From Chlorobium sp. (GTDB taxonomy: Bacteria > Bacteroidota > Chlorobiia > Chlorobiales > Chlorobiaceae): a DNA stretch of 14,170 nucleotides. Numbering within the stretch: the first letter of the stretch is position 1; each line of letters opens with the position of its first letter. The notes beneath the pieces were generated by a model. The model did not search any database, was not told where the DNA came from, and saw only the letters and a list, made by a program, of their open reading frames with translations. The translations under genes and the position numbers were made by a program. Shown here one piece after another: positions 7,618 through 13,551 of the stretch. The stretch is from NCBI GenBank assembly GCA_028278005.1, contig JANQFD010000138.1:1-14170 (forward strand), written 5' to 3'.

Positions 7618-8658
7618 ATGCGGCTTTCAAATTTTCGTTACAGCTTACCGAAATCCAGAATTGCTGATCACCCCGCCTCCCCCCGTGACACCTGCAAACT
7701 TATGGTGCTGAACAGGCGAAAAAAGGAAATCGATCATAAAGTTTTTACCGACATCGCCTCGTACTTTAAAAAAGGCGATCTCCTTGTCCTGAACAACAGC
7801 CGGGTCTTTCCCGCCAAAATTTTCGGTCAGAAAGAAAAAACCGATGCCAAGATTGAAGTATTTCTTCTGCGTGAACTGAACAAGGAAGCAGGTTTGTGGG
7901 ATGTTCTGGTCGATCCGGCAAGAAAAGTGCGTGTAGGAAACAAAATATACTTTCAGGATGACGTCGTTGCCGAAGTGGTCGATAATACGACATCCAGAGG
8001 CAGAACCATCCGGTTTCTGAATCCCGAGATAGATGTTTTCGAACTGGTCGAGAAAATCGGGACGGTACCTCTTCCACCTTACTTTACCAGAAAGCCCGGC
8101 GAATCCGACCGCCAGGATTACCAGACCGTTTACGCATCACAGACCGGCGCTGTTGTGGCTCCCATGGGCGGCCTTCATTTTACCATGCCTCTGCTTGAGG
8201 AAATCAAGAAAAAAGGCGTCAAGATTCTCCAGATAACCCTGCACCCGAGTCTCAGCTCGTTTAATGCAATCGAGGTAGAGGACGTCTCAAAGCACAAGAT
8301 GGATTCGGAATATTTCAATATTCCATACCAGACGGCAATGGAAATCAACGATACCAAGCTCCACAAATCCGGAAGAGTTATCGCCGCAGGAACAACGACA
8401 TGCCGGGTTCTCGAGGCTAACGCCACTGTTGATGGAAAAATCAAGTTCGGACAGGGGTGGACGGACAAATTCATCTATCCTCCTTACCAGTTCAAGGTTA
8501 CCGATGCGCTTATCACAAACTTTCAGCAGCCTGAAACAACTCTTCTTATGATGGTGAGCGCATTTGCGGAGTATCGTCTGCTTATGGATGCCTATAAAAA
8601 CGCACTGAAAAGTGATTATCGATTTCTGGCATATGGTGACGCCATGTTTATCCATTAA
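7618..8658 (+). CDS. queA: S-adenosylmethionine:tRNA ribosyltransferase-isomerase
   Basis: QueA transfers and isomerises the ribosyl part of S-adenosylmethionine onto 7-aminomethyl-7-deazaguanine in tRNA, giving epoxyqueuosine at the wobble base of tRNAs for Tyr, His, Asn and Asp. The 346-residue length is normal. Recognisable motifs in order: LLVLNNSRVFPAK (55-67), WDVLVDPARK (94-103), PLPPY (151-155), YQTVYA (168-173), LHF (186-188), KHKMDSEYF (225-233), AGTTTCRVLE (257-266), TLLMMVSAF (308-316) and YGDAMFI (339-345). The sequence resembles the Bacteroidota/Chlorobiota type of QueA. Several normally invariant stretches differ: APMGGLHF for APTAGLHF, TLHPSLSSF for TLHVGAGTF, and FQQPETTL for FHLPESTL. 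No Shine-Dalgarno site precedes the ATG. ispD follows after 35 bases and is probably co-transcribed. Confidence 0.93.
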   Translation: MRLSNFRYSLPKSRIADHPASPRDTCKLMVLNRRKKEIDHKVFTDIASYFKKGDLLVLNNSRVFPAKIFGQKEKTDAKIEVFLLRELNKEAGLWDVLVDPARKVRVGNKIYFQDDVVAEVVDNTTSRGRTIRFLNPEIDVFELVEKIGTVPLPPYFTRKPGESDRQDYQTVYASQTGAVVAPMGGLHFTMPLLEEIKKKGVKILQITLHPSLSSFNAIEVEDVSKHKMDSEYFNIPYQTAMEINDTKLHKSGRVIAAGTTTCRVLEANATVDGKIKFGQGWTDKFIYPPYQFKVTDALITNFQQPETTLLMMVSAFAEYRLLMDAYKNALKSDYRFLAYGDAMFIH

Positions 8659-8693
8659 GTACTTTTGCTGTGTCTAAAACAACCTGAGGAACT

Positions 8694-9449
8694 ATGAGCT
8701 CATATGCCATTATCGCCGCCAGCGGAGTCGGAAAACGAATGAAGCTGAAAAGCGGTATCAGTAAACAACTGCTTGAAATCGGCGGCTACCCGGTCATTTT
8801 CCACACCCTTTCAGCATTCCAGCGTGCTGCTTCGATCGATCTGATTTTTATCGCCACCAAACCAGAAAGCATTGAGATACTCGAACAGATGAAAGGGCAA
8901 TACGGATTCAGCAAAATTGAAGCTATCATACCCGGTGGAAAGGAAAGACAGGACTCCGTTTACAATTGTATCGACCACATAGAACAACACAGCTCCTCTA
9001 CCGGAGCATCTCCGGATACCATTCTTGTACATGACGGGGCGAGACCGTTCATCCAGCCGCACGAGATCGATGAAATCGTATCCCAGTCCAGGAAACATGG
9101 TGCCTGCGTACCCGCGACAAAACCAAAAGATACCATCAAGTGCATTGCAGATACCCCGGGATTTTTCGGTGAGACACTGGATAGAAGCCGTCTGCTTCAG
9201 GTACAGACGCCCCAGGGATTCGCAGCTAAAACACTGATCCAGGCGCACAAGCATGCCAGGCTCGAGCAGTGCTACGCAACCGACGATGCTGCACTGGTTG
9301 AAAGATTCTTCCCTGAGCAGAACATACGGATTTATGAAACAGGGTACCACAACATCAAAATCACCACCCCTGAAGATATTCACCTTGCAGAAGCTATTTT
9401 TCTGAAACTGCAGTCACAACAGGAACTCTCCCCAACGGAAAATAGTTGA
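8694..9449 (+). CDS. ispD: 2-C-methyl-D-erythritol 4-phosphate cytidylyltransferase
   Basis: IspD joins CTP and methylerythritol 4-phosphate to give CDP-methylerythritol, the third step of the MEP isoprenoid pathway, which in a phototroph feeds carotenoids, quinones and the chlorophyll tail. The 251-residue protein carries the family's CTP-binding N terminus (AASGVGKRM, then SKQLLEIGG with Lys24), GGKERQDSV (81-89), the VHDGARPF signature (112-119), QTPQGF (171-176), ATDDA (195-199) and KITTPEDI with Lys222. It is slightly longer than the E. coli enzyme because of a short insertion near residues 97-107 and a C-terminal tail. GAGGA lies six bases before the ATG, one of few ribosome binding sites in this window. 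The gene follows queA by 35 bases. Confidence 0.96.
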   Translation: MSSYAIIAASGVGKRMKLKSGISKQLLEIGGYPVIFHTLSAFQRAASIDLIFIATKPESIEILEQMKGQYGFSKIEAIIPGGKERQDSVYNCIDHIEQHSSSTGASPDTILVHDGARPFIQPHEIDEIVSQSRKHGACVPATKPKDTIKCIADTPGFFGETLDRSRLLQVQTPQGFAAKTLIQAHKHARLEQCYATDDAALVERFFPEQNIRIYETGYHNIKITTPEDIHLAEAIFLKLQSQQELSPTENS

Positions 9450-9477
9450 CATTGCAAAATATCCGTTGTGATATATT
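9446..9477 (+). promoter_or_regulatory. Possible promoter for tRNA-Met
   Basis: A perfect TTGACA at 9446-9451 overlaps the ispD stop codon. A TATATT lies at 9472-9477 with a 20-base spacer, or TGATAT at 9469-9474 with a 17-base spacer. Either gives a start roughly 25-30 bases before the tRNA. A 7-bp inverted repeat, CAACGGA at 9433-9439 and TCCGTTG at 9462-9468, flanks the -35 box. Confidence 0.45.
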
Positions 9478-9509
9478 ACCGCTGTTTGTATATTAGCAGC
9501 CCGTGATAA

Positions 9510-9586
9510 GGTGAGGTAGCTCAGTTGGTAAGAGCGCAGGATTCATAACCCTGAGGTCGAGGGTTCAACTCCCTCCCTCACCACCA
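9510..9586 (+). tRNA. tRNA-Met (anticodon CAU), elongator type
   Basis: A complete 77-base cloverleaf: acceptor GGTGAGG pairs fully with CCTCACC, D stem GCTC/GAGC, anticodon loop TTCATAA, T stem GAGGG/CCCTC with loop TTCAACT, discriminator A and an encoded CCA. The first base pair is G-C, so this is not the initiator tRNA, which has an unpaired first position. The anticodon stem CAGGA/CCCTG has an A-C mismatch next to the loop (positions 31-39). A CAU anticodon could also belong to the lysidine-modified tRNA-Ile; elongator Met is preferred from the overall sequence, with some doubt. Confidence 0.9.
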
Positions 9587-9734
9587 TTGTATTACGTTCC
9601 GTACCCTGACAATTCGTCTTGGTTAAACCGGACCTTCATCCGGCTCCGGTGTCAAATCTCATCAGTAAGCGGTCTTCGGCTGGCAGCCGGCAATTCCTGA
9701 CTTTTTACTTTTGCCTTTTGACTTAGTTACTGAT

Positions 9735-9807
9735 GCGGGTGTAACTCAGTTGGTAGAGTGTTTGCTTCCCAAGCAAAATGTCGCGAGTTCGAGTCTCGTC
9801 ACCCGCT
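9735..9807 (+). tRNA. tRNA-Gly (anticodon CCC)
   Basis: A 73-base cloverleaf: acceptor GCGGGTG pairs with CACCCGC, D stem ACTC/GAGT, anticodon stem TTTGC/GCAAA around loop TTCCCAA, T stem GCGAG/CTCGT with loop TTCGAGT, and discriminator T. The anticodon CCC reads GGG codons. CCA is not encoded: the following bases are CAA, so the end must be added by tRNA nucleotidyltransferase, unlike the nearby tRNA-Met. The gap between the two tRNA genes (9587-9734) shows short GC-rich inverted repeats and a T-rich run but no gene. Confidence 0.95.
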
Positions 9808-9861
9808 CAACCACAACTCCTCCAAACAGGGAAACATTCTACCGGCAAAACGGTTCTTTTC

Positions 9862-10305
9862 ATGGAACAATCATCGATCTTCACTGTCCCGGCAACCGTC
9901 GAGGATATAAACAGCACCCAGATCATTGACGGTCAGATGGCGAAGCATCTCGGTATTGAAATGACTGAAATCGGCAATGATTACATGGTAGCGAAAATGC
10001 CTGTGGACCATCGCACCATACAGCGAATAGGTATCATGCACGGGGGAGCATCGCTGGCCCTTGCAGAAACCGTAGGCAGCATTGCCGCTTCATACTGCAT
10101 TGACGCAGATAACTTTTTCATAGTTGGTCAGGAAATCAATGCAAATCATATCCGCCCGGTAACGGAAGGCTTCGTGTATGCAAAGGCGACTCCGCTGCAC
10201 CTCGGCAAAAGCTCCCACGTTTGGGATATTAAAATCACCAATGAACAGGGCAAACTGGTCTGTGTCAGCCGTTTCACGGTGGCAGTGCTGAAAAAAAGGA
10301 CATGA
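9862..10305 (+). CDS. Hotdog-fold thioesterase, MenI/YdiI-like
   Basis: A 147-residue hotdog thioesterase. It aligns by eye along most of its length with E. coli YdiI (MenI), which releases 1,4-dihydroxy-2-naphthoate from CoA in menaquinone synthesis: MPVDHRT (46-52), GIMHGGASLALAET with the expected catalytic Glu69, EINANHIRP (91-99), PLHLGKSSHVWDI (111-123) and SRFTVAVL (136-143). Green sulfur bacteria make menaquinone, so a MenI role is reasonable, but PaaI-type phenylacetyl-CoA thioesterases share these motifs. The frame is open back into tRNA-Gly (a GTG at 9778), but that start would overlap the tRNA; ATG 9862 leaves 54 bases after the tRNA and gives the expected length. No ribosome binding site is seen. 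The gene may be transcribed together with tRNA-Gly. Confidence 0.85.
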   Translation: MEQSSIFTVPATVEDINSTQIIDGQMAKHLGIEMTEIGNDYMVAKMPVDHRTIQRIGIMHGGASLALAETVGSIAASYCIDADNFFIVGQEINANHIRPVTEGFVYAKATPLHLGKSSHVWDIKITNEQGKLVCVSRFTVAVLKKRT

Positions 10306-10309
10306 AGAT

Positions 10310-10356
10310 ACGAGCATTTGCCCGATTTCATGAGGCATGGTTTTCTCGTTTTTTTT
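10310..10356 (+). terminator. Terminator-like hairpin after the thioesterase gene
   Basis: ACGAG at 10310-10314 pairs with CTCGT at 10345-10349, and inside this TGCC pairs with GGCA, with bulges between. A run of eight T at 10349-10356 follows directly. The stem is imperfect, but the T run gives it the form of an intrinsic terminator, starting a few bases after the stop codon. It would separate the tRNA/thioesterase unit from the B12-radical SAM gene. Confidence 0.5.
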
Positions 10357-10441
10357 CATACTTTATTGATTCATAACAGCACAATGGCCTCGCAAAACCA
10401 TAGAGAGCAGGTATTTCTCACTATCAGTAACGTTTGTAGGT

Positions 10442-11845
10442 ATGCAGATCGACCAGTCTGAGACAAGCCTTCCACTTGATTCCGCCGCAAGCGCGGAAAA
10501 ACATCTCAGGGAACTCGCTTCGGAACAGAAAACACGGAAAAAATGGCTGCTTGTTCAACCTGCCAGTAATACAAGTATGATGGTTGATTCAGGCACGGTC
10601 AGCATGCCGCTCAACCTCATCATGGTGTCCACGCTTGCCGGAGAACTGTTCGACGTCACATTCATCGACGAAAGAATAGGCGATACCGTTCCGGGTGACC
10701 TTTCCGAATACGATGTGGTGGCTATAACCTCCCGCACTCTCAATGCTTCAAAGGCATACGCTATAGGCGACCATGCGCTCGGACAGGATAAAACCGTCAT
10801 TTTGGGCGGCGTGCATCCAACCATGCTCCATGAAGAAGCTGGAGAACATTGTACAAGCGTCGTCTACGGAGAAATAGAGTCGGTATGGACAGAGCTTGCA
10901 ACCGATGTCATTCTGGGGAGCATGAAAGAGGTCTACCGTGCCGAAACACTCAAGCCGATGGAAACGATGCGTCGTCCCGATTTCACCCACGCATTGCGTT
11001 CCAAACAGGCAAAAAAATACAGCGCACTGATCCCTATTCTGGCGACCAAAGGCTGCCCTGTAGGGTGCAACTTCTGTACTACACCAACCATTTATGGAAA
11101 AAGCCACCGATCGAGGGAAATAGACCTGGTACTCGACGAAATGCGCTATCATCAGGAAAGACTCGGCAAAAAAAATGTCAGTTTCTCCTTTATGGACGAC
11201 AACATCAGTTTCAAGCCGAAATTTTTCACTGAACTGCTTGAAGAAATGGCTAAAATCGGGGTTCGATGGAATGCCAACATCTCCATGAACTTCCTGCATA
11301 AACCGGAAATCGCCGAGCTTGCCGGCCGCTCTGGCTGCGATCTGATGAGCATAGGATTCGAATCGCTCAACCCTGAAACGCTTAAAAGCGTACACAAAGG
11401 CTCCAATCGCCTCGACAATTACGGAAAGGTTGTCAGCAACCTTCATAAAAACGGCATTGCTATACAGGGATACTTCATGTTCGGTTTCGACAACGATAGT
11501 GAAGAAAGCTTCCAGCTGACCTACGATTTCATCATGGATAACCAGATCGAGTTCCCTGTTTTTTCTCTCGTCACCCCGTTTCCCGGCACCCCGTATTATG
11601 ACGAAATGAAACCGAGACTGCGGCATTTCGACTGGGACAAGTATGACACATACCACTACATGTTCGAACCGACAAACATGTCTGGCGAAAAACTGCTTGA
11701 AAACTTCGTAAAACTTCAGCGGGAAGTCTATAAAGGCCGTTCGATCATGAGACGCATGAAAGGCAAGCCGCTTAACTGGGTCTGGTTCGTCAATTACATG
11801 ATGCACCGATTCACCAAGAAGCTGACCCCGGAAATGTATTTGTAG
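10442..11845 (+). CDS. bchR: B12-binding radical SAM methyltransferase, probable bacteriochlorophyllide C-12(1) methyltransferase
   Basis: A 467-residue class B radical SAM protein. Residues about 35-155 form a B12-binding domain, seen in WLLVQP, VVAITSRT, VILGGVHPTM and VVYGEIESVW; it lacks the DxHxxG histidine motif, as usual in this class. The radical SAM core has C205-x3-C209-x2-C212 for the 4Fe-4S cluster, then FMDDN (250-254), IGFESLNP (304-311), FGFDNDSEES (347-356) and TPFPGTPYY (378-386). Such proteins methylate unactivated carbons using methylcobalamin. In green sulfur bacteria BchQ and BchR of this type methylate the C-8(2) and C-12(1) positions of chlorosome bacteriochlorophyll. 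BchR is preferred because I recall ispD and bchR lying a few genes apart in Chlorobaculum tepidum; this is memory, not a search. BchQ or a hopanoid-type methylase remains possible. Only a weak AGGT precedes the ATG. Confidence 0.72.
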   Translation: MQIDQSETSLPLDSAASAEKHLRELASEQKTRKKWLLVQPASNTSMMVDSGTVSMPLNLIMVSTLAGELFDVTFIDERIGDTVPGDLSEYDVVAITSRTLNASKAYAIGDHALGQDKTVILGGVHPTMLHEEAGEHCTSVVYGEIESVWTELATDVILGSMKEVYRAETLKPMETMRRPDFTHALRSKQAKKYSALIPILATKGCPVGCNFCTTPTIYGKSHRSREIDLVLDEMRYHQERLGKKNVSFSFMDDNISFKPKFFTELLEEMAKIGVRWNANISMNFLHKPEIAELAGRSGCDLMSIGFESLNPETLKSVHKGSNRLDNYGKVVSNLHKNGIAIQGYFMFGFDNDSEESFQLTYDFIMDNQIEFPVFSLVTPFPGTPYYDEMKPRLRHFDWDKYDTYHYMFEPTNMSGEKLLENFVKLQREVYKGRSIMRRMKGKPLNWVWFVNYMMHRFTKKLTPEMYL

Positions 11846-11872
11846 CGGGCAATGATTTTCCATTCTTGCCGA

Positions 11873-11902
11873 TACAATCCAAATACGTATATTTGGATTG
11901 TA
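11873..11902. promoter_or_regulatory. Perfect 13-bp inverted repeat after bchR
   Basis: Arms 11873-11885 (TACAATCCAAATA) and 11890-11902 (TATTTGGATTGTA) are exact complements around the loop CGTA, 27 bases after the bchR stop. The stem is AT-rich and is followed by CCCCTG rather than a T run, so it is not a good intrinsic terminator. It may be a regulator binding site or a transcript-end hairpin. Confidence 0.6.
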
Positions 11903-11976
11903 CCCCTGTAGTATTCCCATCAGTACCCATCTTTATCTATCAGTACCATCTGTACCTGTTTGTACCTGTCAGTACC
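11900..11976 (+). repeat. GTACC repeat array with helical-turn spacing
   Basis: GTACC occurs at 11900, 11923, 11943, 11952, 11962 and 11972, and a diverged GTATTCC lies at 11911. Intervals are 23, 20, 9, 10 and 10 bases, so most copies fall near one face of the DNA helix. Units are about ten bases long, for example TGTACCTGTT and TGTACCTGTC side by side. The array ends about 64 bases before the small Met-rich gene. A possible promoter is TTGTAC at 11960 with AATAAT at 11983, 17 bases apart, which would place repeats over the -35 region. It may be an operator array or a decayed decamer repeat. Confidence 0.55.
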
Positions 11977-12025
11977 CTCATAAATAATCTGGCTTTCTCA
12001 ATGCATTTCTAAAATGGTTCTACCA

Positions 12026-12033
12026 AAAGGAGG
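12026..12033 (+). promoter_or_regulatory. Consensus ribosome binding site
   Basis: AAAGGAGG lies six bases before the ATG at 12040. It fixes the start of the small protein and is the only full-length Shine-Dalgarno match before any gene in this window, most of which have none. Confidence 0.85.
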
Positions 12034-12039
12034 CATGCG

Positions 12040-12339
12040 ATGAACAGGATCAGGCTTCATCTCAAATTCGACCCCGGTGTTATAATGTACCTTGTCATTA
12101 TCGACCGGCTTCTCGAAAAGAACGCCGAATTGCTAAAAGTTCAGCCTTCGGAAAAGTTCTTTACCATGGTCCGTGAAATGGTTATCAGTCATGTTGTGGA
12201 AGGGAAAGAACCTCCGGAACAGATTGCGGCCCCTATCATGAATATCGCTGATGACATGATGGCAGGACGTGAGGTGGTCATGCGTGCCGGAGACTACATT
12301 GCACTCATGAATTACGCAAGATCTGAAAGAATGTTTTGA
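12040..12339 (+). CDS. Small Met-rich protein of unknown function
   Basis: A 99-residue protein that I do not recognise. It contains ten methionines (positions 1, 16, 43, 47, 67, 73, 74, 81, 90 and 98), no cysteine and no tryptophan, and is probably mainly helical. Residues 14-21 are hydrophobic but too short for a membrane segment, and there is no signal peptide. The consensus ribosome binding site argues for strong translation. A perfect 11-bp hairpin follows 12 bases after the stop, and a SPASM radical SAM gene starts 78 bases downstream. That order resembles precursor-plus-maturase operons, but the protein has no double-glycine leader, no Cys- or Gly-rich core and no PqqD-like domain that I can see, so it could equally be an accessory or regulatory protein. 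Confidence 0.75.
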   Translation: MNRIRLHLKFDPGVIMYLVIIDRLLEKNAELLKVQPSEKFFTMVREMVISHVVEGKEPPEQIAAPIMNIADDMMAGREVVMRAGDYIALMNYARSERMF

Positions 12340-12343
12340 TACG

Positions 12344-12385
12344 GCATGAGGGGAGAAAAGGCCCTCTGCCTTTTCTCCTGCATGC
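12344..12385 (+). terminator. Perfect hairpin between the small gene and the radical SAM gene
   Basis: GGAGAAAAGGC at 12352-12362 pairs exactly with GCCTTTTCTCC at 12368-12378 around the loop CCTCT, and GCATG at 12344-12348 can pair with CATGC at 12381-12385 outside it. No T run follows, only AGCATCTCTTTATCC, so it may stop only part of transcription or protect the upstream message. Either effect would yield more of the small protein than of the enzyme. Confidence 0.6.
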
Positions 12386-12417
12386 AGCATCTCTTTATCC
12401 GTTAACTGACAGGCAAC

Positions 12418-13482
12418 ATGCCGTTCGAAGGCTTCCCTATAATCATTGGGCTGGAGTTGACACTCGCCTGCAATCTTCAGTGCAAGCATTGTGCGTCGTC
12501 TGCAACCGGCAAAACCCGACCAAAGGAACTATCCCTTCAGGAAATCTTTGCCATCTGTGATCAGTTTCCCGATCTTTTTGTGCAAGAGGCAGATCTGACC
12601 GGCGGCGAGCCCCTGTTACACCCTGAATGGCCTGAAGTCGTTGAACACCTCTTCAAACTCGGCATTGACACAAGAATGGTAACCAATGGCATTCTGCTTA
12701 AAGAAAATGCCCAGAAATTAGCCGATTCAGGCATTAAAACTGTCGGGGTCAGTCTGGATGGACTGGAAGAAACACATGACTATATCCGAAAAAAATCAGG
12801 GCTTTTCGGAAGTATTGTCTCAGGAATAGAAACAGCAATTTCAAAAGGTGTTCCTGTTGCTGTTATTACTGCCGTTAATGACATAAACATTGCTCAACTG
12901 CACGCATTACAGTCACTTCTTCAGGAACTGGGCATCAAGCACTGGCAACTTCAACCGATTTTCTCGCTTGGACGGGCCAAAAGTGAAGCAATTAACCTGT
13001 CTGACAAAACCTATCTTGAACTGGGCAAGTACATCCGGGATCTTAAAACCAATTGCAACAATTCTGCTATCAGCATCATGCCGGCAGATGGCGTCGGTTA
13101 CTTTACCGGGCTTGATACACGAGAGCGATCATGGAAAGGCTGCCCAGCCGGAATCTCATCGTGCGGCATAACCAGTGACGGGCACGTCAAAGGCTGCCTT
13201 TCGTTACCCAACACATTCAACGAAGGCAACCTCAGAGAAAGGGATCTTTGGAACATTTGGTTCGACGAAAACGCCTTTGCATATACCAGAAAGTTCACCA
13301 CGCTCAATCTTGGCGAAAACTGCCAAGACTGCATTTATGGCGACCAGTGCAAAGGAGGCTGCTCAGTGATGTCATATTCTGCTACCGGCAAGCTTCATAA
13401 TAACCCTTACTGTTTCCATCGACTGCCCAATAAAACCACCCCAACCACCTTTCACACAAAACTGTCAACTCCCAACTTATAA
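12418..13482 (+). CDS. Radical SAM enzyme with SPASM domain
   Basis: A 354-residue radical SAM/SPASM protein. The core cluster motif is C18-x3-C22-x2-C25 (CNLQCKHC), with the SAM-binding TGGEP at 61-65, MVTNG at 87-91 and GVSLDG at 110-115. The C-terminal SPASM domain is complete: Cys242, then Gly255-x4-Cys260, then C302-x2-C305-x5-C311-x3-C315, and a final Cys332, enough to hold two auxiliary 4Fe-4S clusters. Family members modify peptides or proteins (PqqE, anaerobic sulfatase maturases, thioether and carbon-crosslink maturases) or haem precursors (AhbD). The substrate is unknown; the small protein just upstream is a candidate. Only a weak AGG precedes the ATG. The last 18 residues, rich in Thr and Pro, lie beyond the domain. 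Confidence 0.92.
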   Translation: MPFEGFPIIIGLELTLACNLQCKHCASSATGKTRPKELSLQEIFAICDQFPDLFVQEADLTGGEPLLHPEWPEVVEHLFKLGIDTRMVTNGILLKENAQKLADSGIKTVGVSLDGLEETHDYIRKKSGLFGSIVSGIETAISKGVPVAVITAVNDINIAQLHALQSLLQELGIKHWQLQPIFSLGRAKSEAINLSDKTYLELGKYIRDLKTNCNNSAISIMPADGVGYFTGLDTRERSWKGCPAGISSCGITSDGHVKGCLSLPNTFNEGNLRERDLWNIWFDENAFAYTRKFTTLNLGENCQDCIYGDQCKGGCSVMSYSATGKLHNNPYCFHRLPNKTTPTTFHTKLSTPNL

Positions 13483-13507
13483 ACAACAGTTGCCGAAAAT
13501 CTGCTGA

Positions 13508-13537
13508 CTGGTTACTTTCCTCTAAAAAGTCAACCAG
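13508..13537 (+). promoter_or_regulatory. Hairpin between the radical SAM and methyltransferase genes
   Basis: CTGGTTACTTT at 13508-13518 pairs with AAAGT-C-AACCAG at 13526-13537, giving 11 pairs with one bulged C around the loop CCTCTAA. No T run follows. It starts 25 bases after the radical SAM stop and ends 14 bases before the methyltransferase ATG, so it may be a weak terminator or affect translation of the next gene. Confidence 0.4.
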
Positions 13538-13551
13538 CTACAAAGCTGCAC

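Noticed and set aside
9778..9861. GTG at 9778 as the thioesterase start
   Set aside because: It would place coding sequence inside tRNA-Gly and add 28 residues beyond the normal family length.
10337..10401. Inverted repeat ATGGTTTT / AAAACCAT before bchR
   Set aside because: Only eight AT-rich bases with about 49 bases between the arms; likely chance.
10748..11920. Antisense open frame of 390 codons opposite bchR
   Set aside because: It mirrors a well-conserved radical SAM gene, has no recognisable domain or ribosome binding site, and its length follows from the codon use of the sense gene.
11900..11976. GTACC repeats as a CRISPR array
   Set aside because: Units are about ten bases with no separate spacers, and no cas genes are present.
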